In this document: positions 51,321 through 59,931 of the stretch, in pieces
Position numbering within the stretch: position 1 is the first letter of the stretch
How the letters are laid out: the number at the start of each line of letters is the position of its first letter
Origin: Flavobacteriales bacterium UBA7666
GTDB lineage: Bacteria > Bacteroidota > Bacteroidia > Flavobacteriales_D > Crocinitomicaceae
Length of the DNA: 64,000 nucleotides
Assembly: GCA_002483265.1 (NCBI GenBank)
Contig: DLHO01000018.1
Coordinates: 239 to 64,238, forward strand
Direction: 5' to 3'
Translations under genes and position numbers: made by a program
The notes under the pieces: generated by a model
What the model was told of the DNA's origin: nothing
Databases searched by the model: none
The model's input: only the letters and a program-made list of their open reading frames with translations

Positions 51321-53537
51321 TTACTTTTTTTCTACTTTTCTTTTTATTTCATATCTAAATCCGGCATAAACTACTGTTCCCATAACCGGCGCCCAAACAC
51401 GCGTTGCGTCGAACGTTGGATCGTACGGATTATTCGCACTGATGATTGGATTCTTTTGCTTGAAGTTAAACAAGTTTTCTCCTCCAATATATACATCCCA
51501 ACGCTTGAAATGACGTGTGATTTGTGCCAATCCAACAGGTACCGCTTTACTCTTCTCATTCGTTAAACGCGACCCGTCCGGTAAAGTAACATCTGGTAAA
51601 CGCATAGGGCTGTATACAGAAATCGTACCATCTACTTCCCATTTCTTGTTTCTGCTCGCAAAAGCCACGTTAAATAACCCTCTGTGCTGCGGAATCATGA
51701 CTTGTTGTCTCAAACTCCCTGCGTAATCTGCTTTCACTTCCAAGAACTTATAAGCCAAACGGAACGTAATTGTTTTCCATGGCATGAAACTCAATTCAGT
51801 TTGAAAAGTGCTACTTCTGGAAACATTTCGTTGGAAACCAAAGAAAATGGAATCCATTGATTGCTCCCGGTCGATAATCAATTGCTTTGTAAATCGGGCA
51901 TGATAGAAATCAGCAGAAATACTTGCCGCGCGATTCCACCATCTCATCGTTCGAATAACCGAAATTCCGGAGTTCCAAACTTCTTCCTGCTCATTGCTAC
52001 TGTTTACGATCCAGGCTTTTGAAGTCGCCATTAATGATGAGTTATCCATCACAATCGTTGGCAACCTCCACGATTTCCCGGTTGTAAGACGAATATCTGT
52101 AAATTCATCCAATGTGTATTTCGCATGAACGCGAGGTGAAAACTGGAATTTTTCTTTCTGATCACTGAAAGCTGTTTGATAATCAGCACGCATTCCTGCT
52201 ACCAAAACCAAACGCGTTCCGGTGTAAGTATATTCCAGAAAAGCTCCCGGAGTGATTACATTTCGATTGAAATTCATCGAATCAATATGCTGCTGCAAAT
52301 CTTGTCCAACAACCGAAATTCCTACTTTGTATTTATGAATAGTTGTTCCAAGGATTCCATCATAAATGGCATTGATGTATCCACGCAATTCTCTTCCACC
52401 AAAGTCTCTCAAACCATACAATCCGTCCGACTGGTGGTATTTGAATTGGTAGACAACACCAAAACTTTGGTACCGTTTATTTGGGAACAGGAACCCTGTT
52501 TTCGCAAAGAATTCGGCATGTTGATTCGTCGTTTCTGCTTTGTATCTGTTTGCCACTCCATAGAGTTGCCCTCCAAATCGCTGGTCGTAATAAGCGTTTA
52601 CCCCAAATTTGGTTTCAAACTTTTTTCCAACGTAATCCCAGCGGTTCATAAATGCACCCGATTTGCTCAAAGGCGCATCACGGAAACCATCTTTATTCAT
52701 ATCCCACTCACTTTGCAAAGTGGAAACATGTGCAAAGGTTCCGGTACTCCACTTATCATTGATGATTTGTCCGCCATGAACATTGAGTTCAGCTCTTCCC
52801 AAACTGGAACCATAACCATTTACAAAAATGCGCTGCATCGTTTCCGGCTTGCGGAACTCGACATTAATTAGTCCTGCCATGGATTCATATCCATTTACAA
52901 CCGAACCTGTTCCTTTGGTAATCTGAATGGACTCAACCCAGGTTCCCGGAACGGAATTCAACCCAAAGCTGCTTTCCAAACCTGTCAGAAAGGGAATGTT
53001 CTCCATTTGCAATTGCGTGTAAACACCATCCAATCCCAATAACTGGATTTTCTTCGCTCCCGAAACAGCATCCGTGAAATTCACATCTACGGTAGCATTT
53101 GTTTCAAAGGATTCTGATAAATTACAACAGGCTGCTTTTTTCAACTCTCCTTCCCCCAGATTTTCAACCTGAAGTGGTTTTAGGCGGGAAAATGTTTTGG
53201 AATCCTGTTTGTATTCGACGATGACCTCATCCAGCTCGTCTACTTCAAAAAGAATGATTTCCAATCCGGAAAATCGATCGTCCTTTGTAACCGTGACGGA
53301 ATCACTTTCATAACCCGGAGCTGAAATCACCAGTACATCAGGCAGATCTTTAGGCAGTATTAACTCAAATCGACCGTTCTCTTCAGTATAGACTTGTGTT
53401 TGAGCTTTTCTTAAAATGACTTTTGCTTGTTTAAGCGGGGTTTTTCCACCATTCTTTATTCCAAAGACAATCCCTTGAAGCTGGGCTTGGCTGTATGAAA
53501 GAAAAAACAGAAAAAAGCCGAGTATAATAACTTTCAT
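51321..53537 (-). CDS. TonB-dependent outer-membrane receptor, putative metal-linked
   Basis: 738 residues. Signal peptide about 1-18, CarboxypepD_reg domain (about 20-105, GIVFGIKNGGKTPLKQAKVILR), ELDEVIVEYKQ linker, plug about 140-240 (LSESFETNATVDVNFTDAVSGAKKIQLLGLDGVYTQLQMENIP; KGTGSVVNGYESMAGLINVEF), then a 22-stranded barrel. An ACC-N motif at about 135-138 just before the plug recalls receptors that neighbour HYC_CC_PP and HMA proteins. It takes up a ligand using TonB energy. The neighbours suggest a copper- or other metal-loaded ligand; no siderophore genes are near. No gene in this window encodes TonB. Confidence 0.9.
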   Translation of the reverse strand: MKVIILGFFLFFLSYSQAQLQGIVFGIKNGGKTPLKQAKVILRKAQTQVYTEENGRFELILPKDLPDVLVISAPGYESDSVTVTKDDRFSGLEIILFEVDELDEVIVEYKQDSKTFSRLKPLQVENLGEGELKKAACCNLSESFETNATVDVNFTDAVSGAKKIQLLGLDGVYTQLQMENIPFLTGLESSFGLNSVPGTWVESIQITKGTGSVVNGYESMAGLINVEFRKPETMQRIFVNGYGSSLGRAELNVHGGQIINDKWSTGTFAHVSTLQSEWDMNKDGFRDAPLSKSGAFMNRWDYVGKKFETKFGVNAYYDQRFGGQLYGVANRYKAETTNQHAEFFAKTGFLFPNKRYQSFGVVYQFKYHQSDGLYGLRDFGGRELRGYINAIYDGILGTTIHKYKVGISVVGQDLQQHIDSMNFNRNVITPGAFLEYTYTGTRLVLVAGMRADYQTAFSDQKEKFQFSPRVHAKYTLDEFTDIRLTTGKSWRLPTIVMDNSSLMATSKAWIVNSSNEQEEVWNSGISVIRTMRWWNRAASISADFYHARFTKQLIIDREQSMDSIFFGFQRNVSRSSTFQTELSFMPWKTITFRLAYKFLEVKADYAGSLRQQVMIPQHRGLFNVAFASRNKKWEVDGTISVYSPMRLPDVTLPDGSRLTNEKSKAVPVGLAQITRHFKRWDVYIGGENLFNFKQKNPIISANNPYDPTFDATRVWAPVMGTVVYAGFRYEIKRKVEKK

Positions 53538-53588
53538 TGTTTTTAACGTTTAATTCAACTTCACTTTTTTATTACAAAAAGGAAGGAA

Positions 53589-54038
53589 TCACAGACGCCA
53601 AATACACAAATGAGTTAATCGTTCAAGAGCGGTTAAGGTGGGTGGATCTGAGCCCGAAAACAATTGGTTGTCTTCATTTACCCATAGCACTTCAAAATTA
53701 GTGAAGAAAGAAAGGATGGAAATTTCTTCCAGTTCTTCTGCAAAGATCGGATGGACATTTTGAAAGAAGAAAAAAGAGAATTGCCAGTTGGAAACCTCAT
53801 CCAGACAACAATTATCTGAAATCGTTTCCTGATTAGACGCAACTAACGAAACCTGTTTAGCAGCACAACAATCCGGCTTTTTCATTTCCTGATGGTGCTC
53901 TTCCGAACATTCACCCGATGGAACAAAGACAGATTTCAGCACTCTGTTTTCATGCAAACAGGTATGTTGATAGAATGGAATCCCGATGGTTCCCATCAGC
54001 ACTACCACAATCATTCCTATTTGAAGTATTCGTTTCAT
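53589..54038 (-). CDS. HYC_CC_PP family protein
   Basis: 149 residues from the ATG at 54038 (MKRILQIGMIVVVLMGTIGIPF is the signal or anchor; a longer frame to 54089 is unlikely). The three family landmarks are visible: H-x-C as HTC (25-27), CC pairs at 57-58 (KPDCCAAK) and 77-78 (DNCCLDE), and PP at 132-133 (GSDPPTL). This Bacteroidota family nearly always lies beside TonB receptors and HMA proteins. A role as metal sensor or chaperone in the periplasm is proposed from context only. It is first in the minus-strand run. Confidence 0.86.
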   Translation of the reverse strand: MKRILQIGMIVVVLMGTIGIPFYQHTCLHENRVLKSVFVPSGECSEEHHQEMKKPDCCAAKQVSLVASNQETISDNCCLDEVSNWQFSFFFFQNVHPIFAEELEEISILSFFTNFEVLWVNEDNQLFSGSDPPTLTALERLTHLCIWRL

Positions 54039-54120
54039 CGAAACCAAAAGTACAAAATAAAGAAGTTCGAATAAATTCATAAAAAACAATTAACTTGAAA
54101 TGCCAACGAATTAAACTTCG

Positions 54121-54128
54121 TACTTTTG
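54121..54128 (+). promoter_or_regulatory. -7 element for the Fur-family regulator gene
   Basis: TACTTTTG matches TAnnTTTG and ends 17 bp before ATG 54146. A TTG at 54095-54097 is 23 bp upstream, slightly too far for a good -33. Confidence 0.45.
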
Positions 54129-54145
54129 CTATCCTGATTATCAAG

Positions 54146-54541
54146 ATGAAGACGACAAGAAACACAGCAGCCAGAAGTGCGATTCTGGAACTCATTAACG
54201 ACTCAAATGTGGCGTTGTCTCAACCTGCTATTCAACATAAATTGAACGGTTTGTGTGATCGCGTGACGATTTATCGCGTATTAGAACGCCTATTGGATGA
54301 TGGTTTGATCCACAAAATTGTCAATGTAAATGGCGTTGTAAATTACGCTGCATGTTCTTCCTGTAATCACAATCATGTGCATGATCACGAACACATCCAT
54401 TTTAGTTGCAGAGTTTGCAGCGAATTAACGTGTTTGGATCAGGTGATTCCATCCTTTGCACTTCCTGAAGGATTTCAGGCCGAAGAGACCTTTTTTACGA
54501 TCTCCGGAATTTGCAAGAACTGTCAAGATTCTAAAAAATGA
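54146..54541 (+). CDS. Fur-family metal-dependent transcription regulator
   Basis: 131 residues. N-terminal winged helix (TRNTAARSAILELI...ALSQPAIQHKLN...DRVTIYRVLERLLDDGLIHKI). C-terminal dimer and metal region: the His-rich HNHVHDHEHIHF (75-86) and structural zinc Cys pairs CRVC (88-91) and CKNC (123-126). The shape fits Zur/PerR-like Fur proteins; the ligand (Zn or Fe) is not settled. ATG 54146 is chosen over the upstream TTG. It shares a 4-bp ATGA overlap with the cation efflux gene and is divergent from the HYC_CC_PP gene, so it probably controls both. Confidence 0.92.
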   Translation: MKTTRNTAARSAILELINDSNVALSQPAIQHKLNGLCDRVTIYRVLERLLDDGLIHKIVNVNGVVNYAACSSCNHNHVHDHEHIHFSCRVCSELTCLDQVIPSFALPEGFQAEETFFTISGICKNCQDSKK

Positions 54542-55410
54542 GTGTCAATCATGAAAAAGCAGAGAAAACTGCCTGGTTCAGTTTAATCGGCAATTTCATT
54601 ATGGCCATAGTGAAAGCAGTGGTTGGATATTTCGGAAATTCCTATGCATTAATTGCCGACGCAATTGAATCAACTGGTGATGTTTTTGCTTCTGCTCTGG
54701 TTATTGTTGGTTTTCGCTACGCCAAACGCCCACCGGATGAAAATCATCCTTACGGACATGGAAAAGTAGAACCGCTGATCACTTTCGTGGTAGTCGGATT
54801 TCTAGTGGCTTCAGCAACCTTAATTATTATTGAAAGCATCCATAATATTCAAACACCACATAAAGCTCCGGCGTCTTATACCCTTTGGTTTATTGGCGCA
54901 ATCATTATTGTGAAAGAGTTGTTTTATCGCTTTGTATCCAAATCAAGTGAAGAAGTTGGAAGTACTTCTTTAAAAGCAGATGCCTGGCATCATCGCAGTG
55001 ATGCAATTACTTCAGCGTGTGCTTTTGTTGGAATTGCGATTGCAGTTTACATGGGAGATTCCTGGGCTCAAGCTGATGATTGGGCAGCATTGATCGCTTC
55101 TTTTATCATTCTGTTTAACGCTTATAAAATATTCCGTCCGGCTCTTGGAGAGATCATGGACGAACATCTCTATGACGATTTCATCCTTGTCATTCGCGAA
55201 AAATCAAAAGCAGTAGCAGGAATTCACGATACGGAAAAGTGTTTGGTACGAAAATCAGGTATGCGCTACTGGGTAGATTTGCATATTCATGTAAACGGAA
55301 ATCTAAGCGTACACGAAGGACATACGATTGCTCACAATCTGAAAAAGCATTTAATGGATGAAATTCCTGAGATCGAAGACATTTTGGTGCATGTAGAACC
55401 ATCAGAATAA
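54538..55410 (+). CDS. Cation diffusion facilitator (FieF-like)
   Basis: 290 residues. Six membrane helices with ALIADAIESTGDVFAS (helix II, Asp pair), HPYGHGKVEPL (His/Asp-rich loop) and LKADAWHHRSDAITSA (helix V H-x-x-x-D). A cytosolic C-terminal metal-binding domain follows (about 205-290, GIHDTEKCLVRKSGMRYWVDLHIHVNGNLSVHEGHTIAHNLKKHLMDEI). CDF proteins export Zn, Fe or Mn using proton exchange. Coupled to the Fur-type regulator by a 4-bp overlap. Confidence 0.93.
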   Translation: MSVNHEKAEKTAWFSLIGNFIMAIVKAVVGYFGNSYALIADAIESTGDVFASALVIVGFRYAKRPPDENHPYGHGKVEPLITFVVVGFLVASATLIIIESIHNIQTPHKAPASYTLWFIGAIIIVKELFYRFVSKSSEEVGSTSLKADAWHHRSDAITSACAFVGIAIAVYMGDSWAQADDWAALIASFIILFNAYKIFRPALGEIMDEHLYDDFILVIREKSKAVAGIHDTEKCLVRKSGMRYWVDLHIHVNGNLSVHEGHTIAHNLKKHLMDEIPEIEDILVHVEPSE

Positions 55411-55536
55411 TTCAAAATGCAAAATGCATAATTGAAAAGTGAGAGCACACTTTCCCTCACGGCAGACTCAGTAACCTTTTAAACATATTTTCAATCCTTT
55501 TCAATTCTCCATTCTCAATTTTCAATTTGATTGAAG

Positions 55537-55544
55537 TATCTTTG
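55537..55544 (+). promoter_or_regulatory. -7 element for the Nfu gene
   Basis: TATCTTTG matches TAnnTTTG and ends 19 bp before the ATG; no TTTG at the -33 position. Confidence 0.45.
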
Positions 55545-55563
55545 TACAAAATAGACAAACATC

Positions 55564-56169
55564 ATGACATCAGTTCCAGTTACAGTATACGTCGAAATGA
55601 CTCCCAATCCAAACACGATGAAATTCGTTGCAAACAAGTATTTGCTTATTAACGGGGAATCGGTTGAATTTCACTCTGGCGCAGATGCCAAAGGTTATTC
55701 TCCATTGGCAGAAGAATTATTTCATTTTCCTTTTGTGAAAACGGTTTTCATGACCGCAAACTTTATTACGATCGCCAAAAACGATTCCATTTCATGGGAT
55801 TTCGTAACGATGGAGTTACGTGAATTCGTTAAGAATTGGATTGCTGAAGGAAAAGATATTTTAATCCAAATGCCCGTAGCGAAACCAAAAGTTTCGGATG
55901 ATGCAAATGCAAAACCGGTAAAAGAATATGCTCCATCCGAATACGATGATGCAATTCGTTCTTTATTGGATGAATACGTTCGTCCGGCAGTGGAAGGTGA
56001 TGGTGGCGCTATTGATTTTGTAGGATTTGAAGAAGGAACAGTAACAGTTGCCTTGCGTGGTGCTTGTTCCGGTTGTCCTTCCAGTACAGCAACATTGAAA
56101 GGCGGAATTGAAAACTTATTGAAACAGCATTTACCGGATGTAAAAGAGGTGGTTGCTGAATCGTTGTAA
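55564..56169 (+). CDS. NifU-like Fe-S scaffold/carrier protein (Nfu)
   Basis: 201 residues. An Nfu N-terminal domain (about 5-90, YVEMTPNPNTMKFVANKYLLING) is joined to a NifU C-terminal domain (about 120-200: LLDEYVRPAVEGDGGAIDFVGFEEGTVTVALRGACSGC) with the cluster-binding Cys168 and Cys171 in CSGC. Nfu proteins hold or deliver [4Fe-4S] clusters to apo-proteins. It is transcribed alone, with a palindrome/T-tract terminator. Confidence 0.93.
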   Translation: MTSVPVTVYVEMTPNPNTMKFVANKYLLINGESVEFHSGADAKGYSPLAEELFHFPFVKTVFMTANFITIAKNDSISWDFVTMELREFVKNWIAEGKDILIQMPVAKPKVSDDANAKPVKEYAPSEYDDAIRSLLDEYVRPAVEGDGGAIDFVGFEEGTVTVALRGACSGCPSSTATLKGGIENLLKQHLPDVKEVVAESL

Positions 56170-56200
56170 TTAATTATTCCTTTATAAAACAAAACTGGTA

Positions 56201-56232
56201 GGGATGCGATTAATCGCATCCCTTCTTATTTT
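56201..56232 (+). terminator. Palindromic repeat acting as terminator of the Nfu gene (GGGACGCG family)
   Basis: GGGATGCGAT is followed directly by a perfect complementary arm (56201-56222, 22 bp) and then TTCTTATTTTT. It is the cleanest copy of the palindrome family seen at 5034-5057 and 12154-12182, here with the layout of an intrinsic terminator. Confidence 0.65.
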
Positions 56233-56308
56233 TAAAAAACTTTCATGTTCATTTATGGAATTTCTATTTGACTGACATCTCTATAGAAATCAATTAAAAA
56301 ATCAGATC

Positions 56309-57016
56309 ATGAAAACAATCACATTTATCGCAGCTTTATTTCTGACAGGAGTAACTTTCGCACAAAACACATTCGGGGATATCATCGGGACATTCACTTC
56401 TCCGGATAAAAAAGAAGGAATCTTCGGTGCTTATGCCGTAACAACCCGCGGAGAACAGGTTTTTAAAGCTGTTACAGATGAAGACGGAAGATTTCGTATC
56501 TCAGCAATTCCTGCAGGAAGCTACCGGGTTTATTTCATCTTTGAAGGCGATACAACTTATTCAAAACAACTGGTGGAAGTTGCACCGGATGGATTTGGAG
56601 ATAATGGATTAGTTGCTCAGGCAAAATCCACAGAAATTCCGGAAATAGTAATTTCAGAACCCATTTATAGATTGACCAAAGGTGTTGCTCCTGAAATCAA
56701 ACTGACCAAAAAAGACATTGTGCACATGCCTGCAAAATTCAATGCGAAACAGTTGGTAGCATCCATGACATCTGAAGTTAAATTGACGGATGACGGACAA
56801 CTGATCTTCCGCGGAGCACGAAAAGGAGACGTGATCAACTACATTGACGGGGTAAAAATGACGGATGTTCAAAACGTGCCAAGTGCAGCTTTAGGATATG
56901 TGATGGTTTATTCCGGAGCAATCCCGGCAAAATACGGAGATACAACAGGTGGCGTTGTCGTAATGGAGACTTTAAGTTACTTCGATCTATTGAGAGAATA
57001 CAATAACAGACCATAA
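56309..57016 (+). CDS. Secreted CarboxypepD_reg plus TonB-plug-like protein without barrel
   Basis: 235 residues. Signal peptide to FAQN (about 19). Residues about 20-100 are a CarboxypepD_reg-like domain (AVTDEDGRFRISAIPAGSYRVYF). Residues about 120-225 are a plug-like domain: LTKKDIVHMPAKFNAKQLVASM, IFRGARKGDVINYIDGVKMTDVQNVPSAALGYVMVYSGAIPAKYGDTTGGVVVMET, close to the TonB-receptor plug consensus. The barrel that should follow is absent and the ORF ends shortly after. It may be a soluble plug or a decayed receptor; the intact reading frame and terminator favour a real protein. Function unknown. Confidence 0.75.
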   Translation: MKTITFIAALFLTGVTFAQNTFGDIIGTFTSPDKKEGIFGAYAVTTRGEQVFKAVTDEDGRFRISAIPAGSYRVYFIFEGDTTYSKQLVEVAPDGFGDNGLVAQAKSTEIPEIVISEPIYRLTKGVAPEIKLTKKDIVHMPAKFNAKQLVASMTSEVKLTDDGQLIFRGARKGDVINYIDGVKMTDVQNVPSAALGYVMVYSGAIPAKYGDTTGGVVVMETLSYFDLLREYNNRP

Positions 57017-57033
57017 AAACCATCCTTTACAAG

Positions 57034-57067
57034 AAGGGGTTGTCTACTGGCAATCCCTTTTTATTTT
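57034..57067 (+). terminator. Terminator of the plug-like protein gene
   Basis: AAGGGGTTG / CAATCCCTT (one G-T pair) with an 8-base loop, then TTTATTTTT. Confidence 0.8.
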
Positions 57068-57221
57068 TACCACAGTAGAACACATAGATCAGATAGTCAA
57101 TACACAAGTAATGTCCATAACATGCTTAACCTATAAACAGTTTAAAAACAATCTGGCTATTTGTCCTATGTCCCTATGTGGTTCAAAGAAACCAAAGATA
57201 ATTGGAACAATCGCGTCTCTA

Positions 57222-58310
57222 CTATTTTGGAAAAAAATGCGGACTCGTTTCCTGCATCGGAGTCATGTATTTTTTCAGGTTTTGTTCGTCGTGTTGGTTC
57301 AGGATCATTAGCATATTATCTGCTTCTACAATAATGTAATTCTCTAATCCCTGAATCAAAGCCAATTTGTTATTGGGTAAGTTTACGATACAATTCTCAG
57401 AGTTGATCATGTGCACATTATCACCAATTACCGCATTCCCATTGTAATCCTTTTCAAGGTGTGAATACAAACTTCCCCATGTTCCTAAATCGGACCAATC
57501 GAAATTTGACAATACCACATCCACATTTTTTGCGTTTTCCATTACTGCAAAATCGATCGAAATATCTTCGCAAGCCGCAAAAGAAGCATTTACATAGGCT
57601 TGTTCTTCAGAAGTATTGTATTTCTGAGATTCGTCTGTGAACAAATGGAATAATTCAGGTTTGAATTTCTCCAAGGCACTCAAAATGGTTTTTGCTCGCC
57701 AGATAAAAATTCCGGAATTCCAGTAATAATTTCCACTTCTCAGGAAAATTTCAGCCAATTCACGATTGGGTTTCTCCGTAAAATGTTTCACATCTTTCAC
57801 TTGTCCCGGAAGAATATCTCCGTCTTCAACAAATTCAATGTATCCATAACCGGTATCAGGTCGTGTTGGTTTAATTCCTAAAGTTACCAAACGATCTTCT
57901 TTATTCGCTGTTGAAATTGCCGTATTGACGATCTCAGTGAATTTATCTTCTTTCAGGATCAAATGATCTGAGGGAGCTACCACCAAAGTCGCATTCGGAT
58001 TGATTGCATGAATTTTAGCTGCAGCGTACGTGATACAGGGCGCTGTATTCTTTCTTTCCGGTTCCGTCAAAATCTGACCATCGCTCAACTCTGGAAGTTG
58101 TTCTTTTACCAAAGAAAAATAATTTGCATTGGTTACGATATAAATATTCTCAGCCGGGGCAATATGCAATAATCGCTCAAAAGTCATTCGCAGCAAAGAT
58201 TTTCCAATTCCCAGAACATCTAAAAATTGCTTCGGATGCTGAACAGTCGACATTGGCCAAAATCGGCTTCCGATTCCACCAGCCATGATAACGCAGTAAT
58301 TATCTTTCAT
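57222..58310 (-). CDS. manC: Mannose-1-phosphate guanylyltransferase
   Basis: 362 residues. Nucleotidyl-transferase domain: signature MAGGIGSRFWPMST (G-x-G-x-R-x-x-P), and substrate motif LVVAPSDHLIL, TPDTGYGYIEF-like RPDTGYGYIEF, FTEKPNRELA, WNSGIFIWRA and SDLGTWGSLYSHL. It makes GDP-mannose for exopolysaccharide or glycan synthesis. The length lacks the C-terminal isomerase domain of bifunctional forms. It overlaps the SprT-like gene by 11 bp. Confidence 0.93.
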   Translation of the reverse strand: MKDNYCVIMAGGIGSRFWPMSTVQHPKQFLDVLGIGKSLLRMTFERLLHIAPAENIYIVTNANYFSLVKEQLPELSDGQILTEPERKNTAPCITYAAAKIHAINPNATLVVAPSDHLILKEDKFTEIVNTAISTANKEDRLVTLGIKPTRPDTGYGYIEFVEDGDILPGQVKDVKHFTEKPNRELAEIFLRSGNYYWNSGIFIWRAKTILSALEKFKPELFHLFTDESQKYNTSEEQAYVNASFAACEDISIDFAVMENAKNVDVVLSNFDWSDLGTWGSLYSHLEKDYNGNAVIGDNVHMINSENCIVNLPNNKLALIQGLENYIIVEADNMLMILNQHDEQNLKKYMTPMQETSPHFFPK

Positions 58311-58974
58311 TTGTGTTTTCTAAAAGTTGAACAGTAGCAAGAGAATGAATTAAAAATTGACGCTTCGAAGGTACTTCTGTACATAAAAAGCGTGTACGCC
58401 TCAACTCCCCTTTCACAAAGGTTTTTCCTTGCAAAACAAAAGTAGCATTTTTTGGAATTTCTTCAAGAATAATCTGCCCGCCATCTCGCTTATCGTATTG
58501 TCTCAGGACGCGTGATAATTGTGTATCTGTGCAAGAAGAAGCTTTCATATTCGTTAAGCTGGTCATTAAAGCAATCTCAATGTCTTTTGGCAGCAGACCG
58601 GTTTGAATGGCCGGCCACAATAACTTCCGAAATTCCGCTTTCCATTCTTCACCGTGCGGTTTGATCCTGAAACCGAAATTCAGGTAAACACGTAAATGAG
58701 CAAACTCATGAAGGGTTGTGATCAGAAAATTGTAAGGATTCATATTTCCATTGACCGAAATCCGATGAAATGTTTCTCCTTGTTGCGGAGCACGATAATC
58801 TCCCAGCTTTGTAGTCCTGGGATTCGTTATTGCAAAACGCACCGGATGACTGAGTAGTAAATCAGACACCATTTCCTCGAAACCAATTGGTAAATAAGGT
58901 TTCAACTGCTGAATATACTTTTCTTTTTTTGTCGGTTTTGCTTCCACAGGTGCAAAGTTAAGTTGATTTTCCAT
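58300..58974 (-). CDS. SprT-like domain protein
   Basis: 224 residues. HEFAH (89-93) is the zinc-protease type HExxH motif, with the SprT-like follow-up LRVYLNFGFRIKPHGEEWKAEFRKLLW (a third His of the site is probably His110, in PHGEEW). A short zinc-ribbon-like tail is not obvious: the terminal part has one Cys (FLCTEV). SprT-like proteins are metalloproteases or DNA-linked proteins related to Spartan; the target is unknown. It is upstream of and overlaps manC by 11 bp, so they share a transcript. Confidence 0.87.
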   Translation of the reverse strand: MENQLNFAPVEAKPTKKEKYIQQLKPYLPIGFEEMVSDLLLSHPVRFAITNPRTTKLGDYRAPQQGETFHRISVNGNMNPYNFLITTLHEFAHLRVYLNFGFRIKPHGEEWKAEFRKLLWPAIQTGLLPKDIEIALMTSLTNMKASSCTDTQLSRVLRQYDKRDGGQIILEEIPKNATFVLQGKTFVKGELRRTRFLCTEVPSKRQFLIHSLATVQLLENTNER

Positions 58975-59027
58975 TTCAGCATTTCAGGAAGTTAACAAGT
59001 TATGAATCAACAACGGTGAATAAGCCT

Positions 59028-59101
59028 CACTTCGATCAGTCATGGCTGACTCAATGTCCATTCCACCTGATTTACACCTTGGTGACTAAGCGGAGTCGAA
59101 G
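59028..59101. repeat. Inverted-repeat element with palindrome inserted in one arm
   Basis: CACTTCGA (59028-59035), then TCAGTCATGGCTGA (59036-59049), then CTCAATGTCC, and a complementary arm CTAAGCGGAGTCGAAG (59086-59101). The uninterrupted element is at 13495-13574. The palindrome core also occurs at 42243-42256 and 61561-61574. Confidence 0.7.
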
Positions 59102-59190
59102 GCAACCAAAGTATAATTAACCCTTTTGAATTTTACATTTTCAATTTTCAATTCCGTAGATAGCAGATTTCTTTTAACTTTATATCCGAA

Positions 59191-59931
59191 ATGGGGATAA
59201 TACAAAATATCGGCAAGTATTTCATGATGATGTGGATCGTGTTTTCAAAGCCAGAAAAATGGAGAATATTCCGCAGACGCTTTTTTGAAGAAATGGAATT
59301 GATAGGAATTAAATCTATTCCGATCGTTGCATTGATGTCTGCCTTTATGGGAGCTGTAATTGCATTACAGACCGCTTCGAACATGGACAATCCGCTTCTT
59401 CCGGCTTATACTGTTGGTTACATTACGCGTTCGTCTACTATTTTGGAATTCTCACCAACCATTATCTCTTTAATTCTGGCAGGAAAAGTAGGTTCAAACA
59501 TCGCATCCGAAGTTGGAACCATGCGTGTTACCGAGCAAATTGATGCCTTGGAAATTATGGGGGTAAACTCCTTAAGTTACCTGGTACTTCCAAAAGTAAC
59601 TTCCGCAATGATCTTCTTTCCGGTATTGATTATTTTCTCTATCGGACTAAGTTTGATCGGTGGTTGGTTATCTTTAAAGCTTTCCGGACTTTCATCTACA
59701 GAGACATACATTTACGGTATCCGGTTCTTTTACAGAGATAGTGATATTGTTTATGCCCTGAGCAAAACGGTGGTCTTTGCATTCCTGATTACTTCGATCG
59801 CATCTTTCAAAGGTTACTATACAAAAGGCGGATCATTGGATGTGGGTAAATCTTCCACGGAAGCAGTAGTTAGTTCCAGTGTTGCTATTTTGATCGCGAA
59901 TTTCTTCCTAACTCAAATGTTCTTATTGTAA
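59191..59931 (+). CDS. mlaE: MlaE-type ABC transporter permease
   Basis: 246 residues of the MlaE/YrbE family with 5-6 membrane helices. Motifs: GIKSIPIVALMSAFMGAVIALQTA, PTIISLILAGKVGSNIASEVGTMRVTEQIDALEIMGVN (the Glu-Ile-x-Ala-Met/Leu family core), GGSLDVGKSSTEAVVSSSVAIL. MlaE forms the membrane pore of a retrograde phospholipid system. Stop and next start overlap by one base (TAATG), so mlaE and mlaF are co-translated. A TAACTTTA box 8 bp before the start is close to the -7 consensus. The MCE-domain gene (mlaD) is not in the window. Confidence 0.93.
   Translation: MGIIQNIGKYFMMMWIVFSKPEKWRIFRRRFFEEMELIGIKSIPIVALMSAFMGAVIALQTASNMDNPLLPAYTVGYITRSSTILEFSPTIISLILAGKVGSNIASEVGTMRVTEQIDALEIMGVNSLSYLVLPKVTSAMIFFPVLIIFSIGLSLIGGWLSLKLSGLSSTETYIYGIRFFYRDSDIVYALSKTVVFAFLITSIASFKGYYTKGGSLDVGKSSTEAVVSSSVAILIANFFLTQMFLL

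Noticed and set aside
52176..52871. 231-codon ORF on the plus strand
   Set aside because: It is antisense to the TonB receptor gene, whose frame shows clear domain motifs; the plus frame has no recognisable domain.
55722..56219. 165-codon minus-strand ORF over the Nfu gene
   Set aside because: The plus frame encodes the intact Nfu domains with the CSGC motif; the minus frame has no family match visible.
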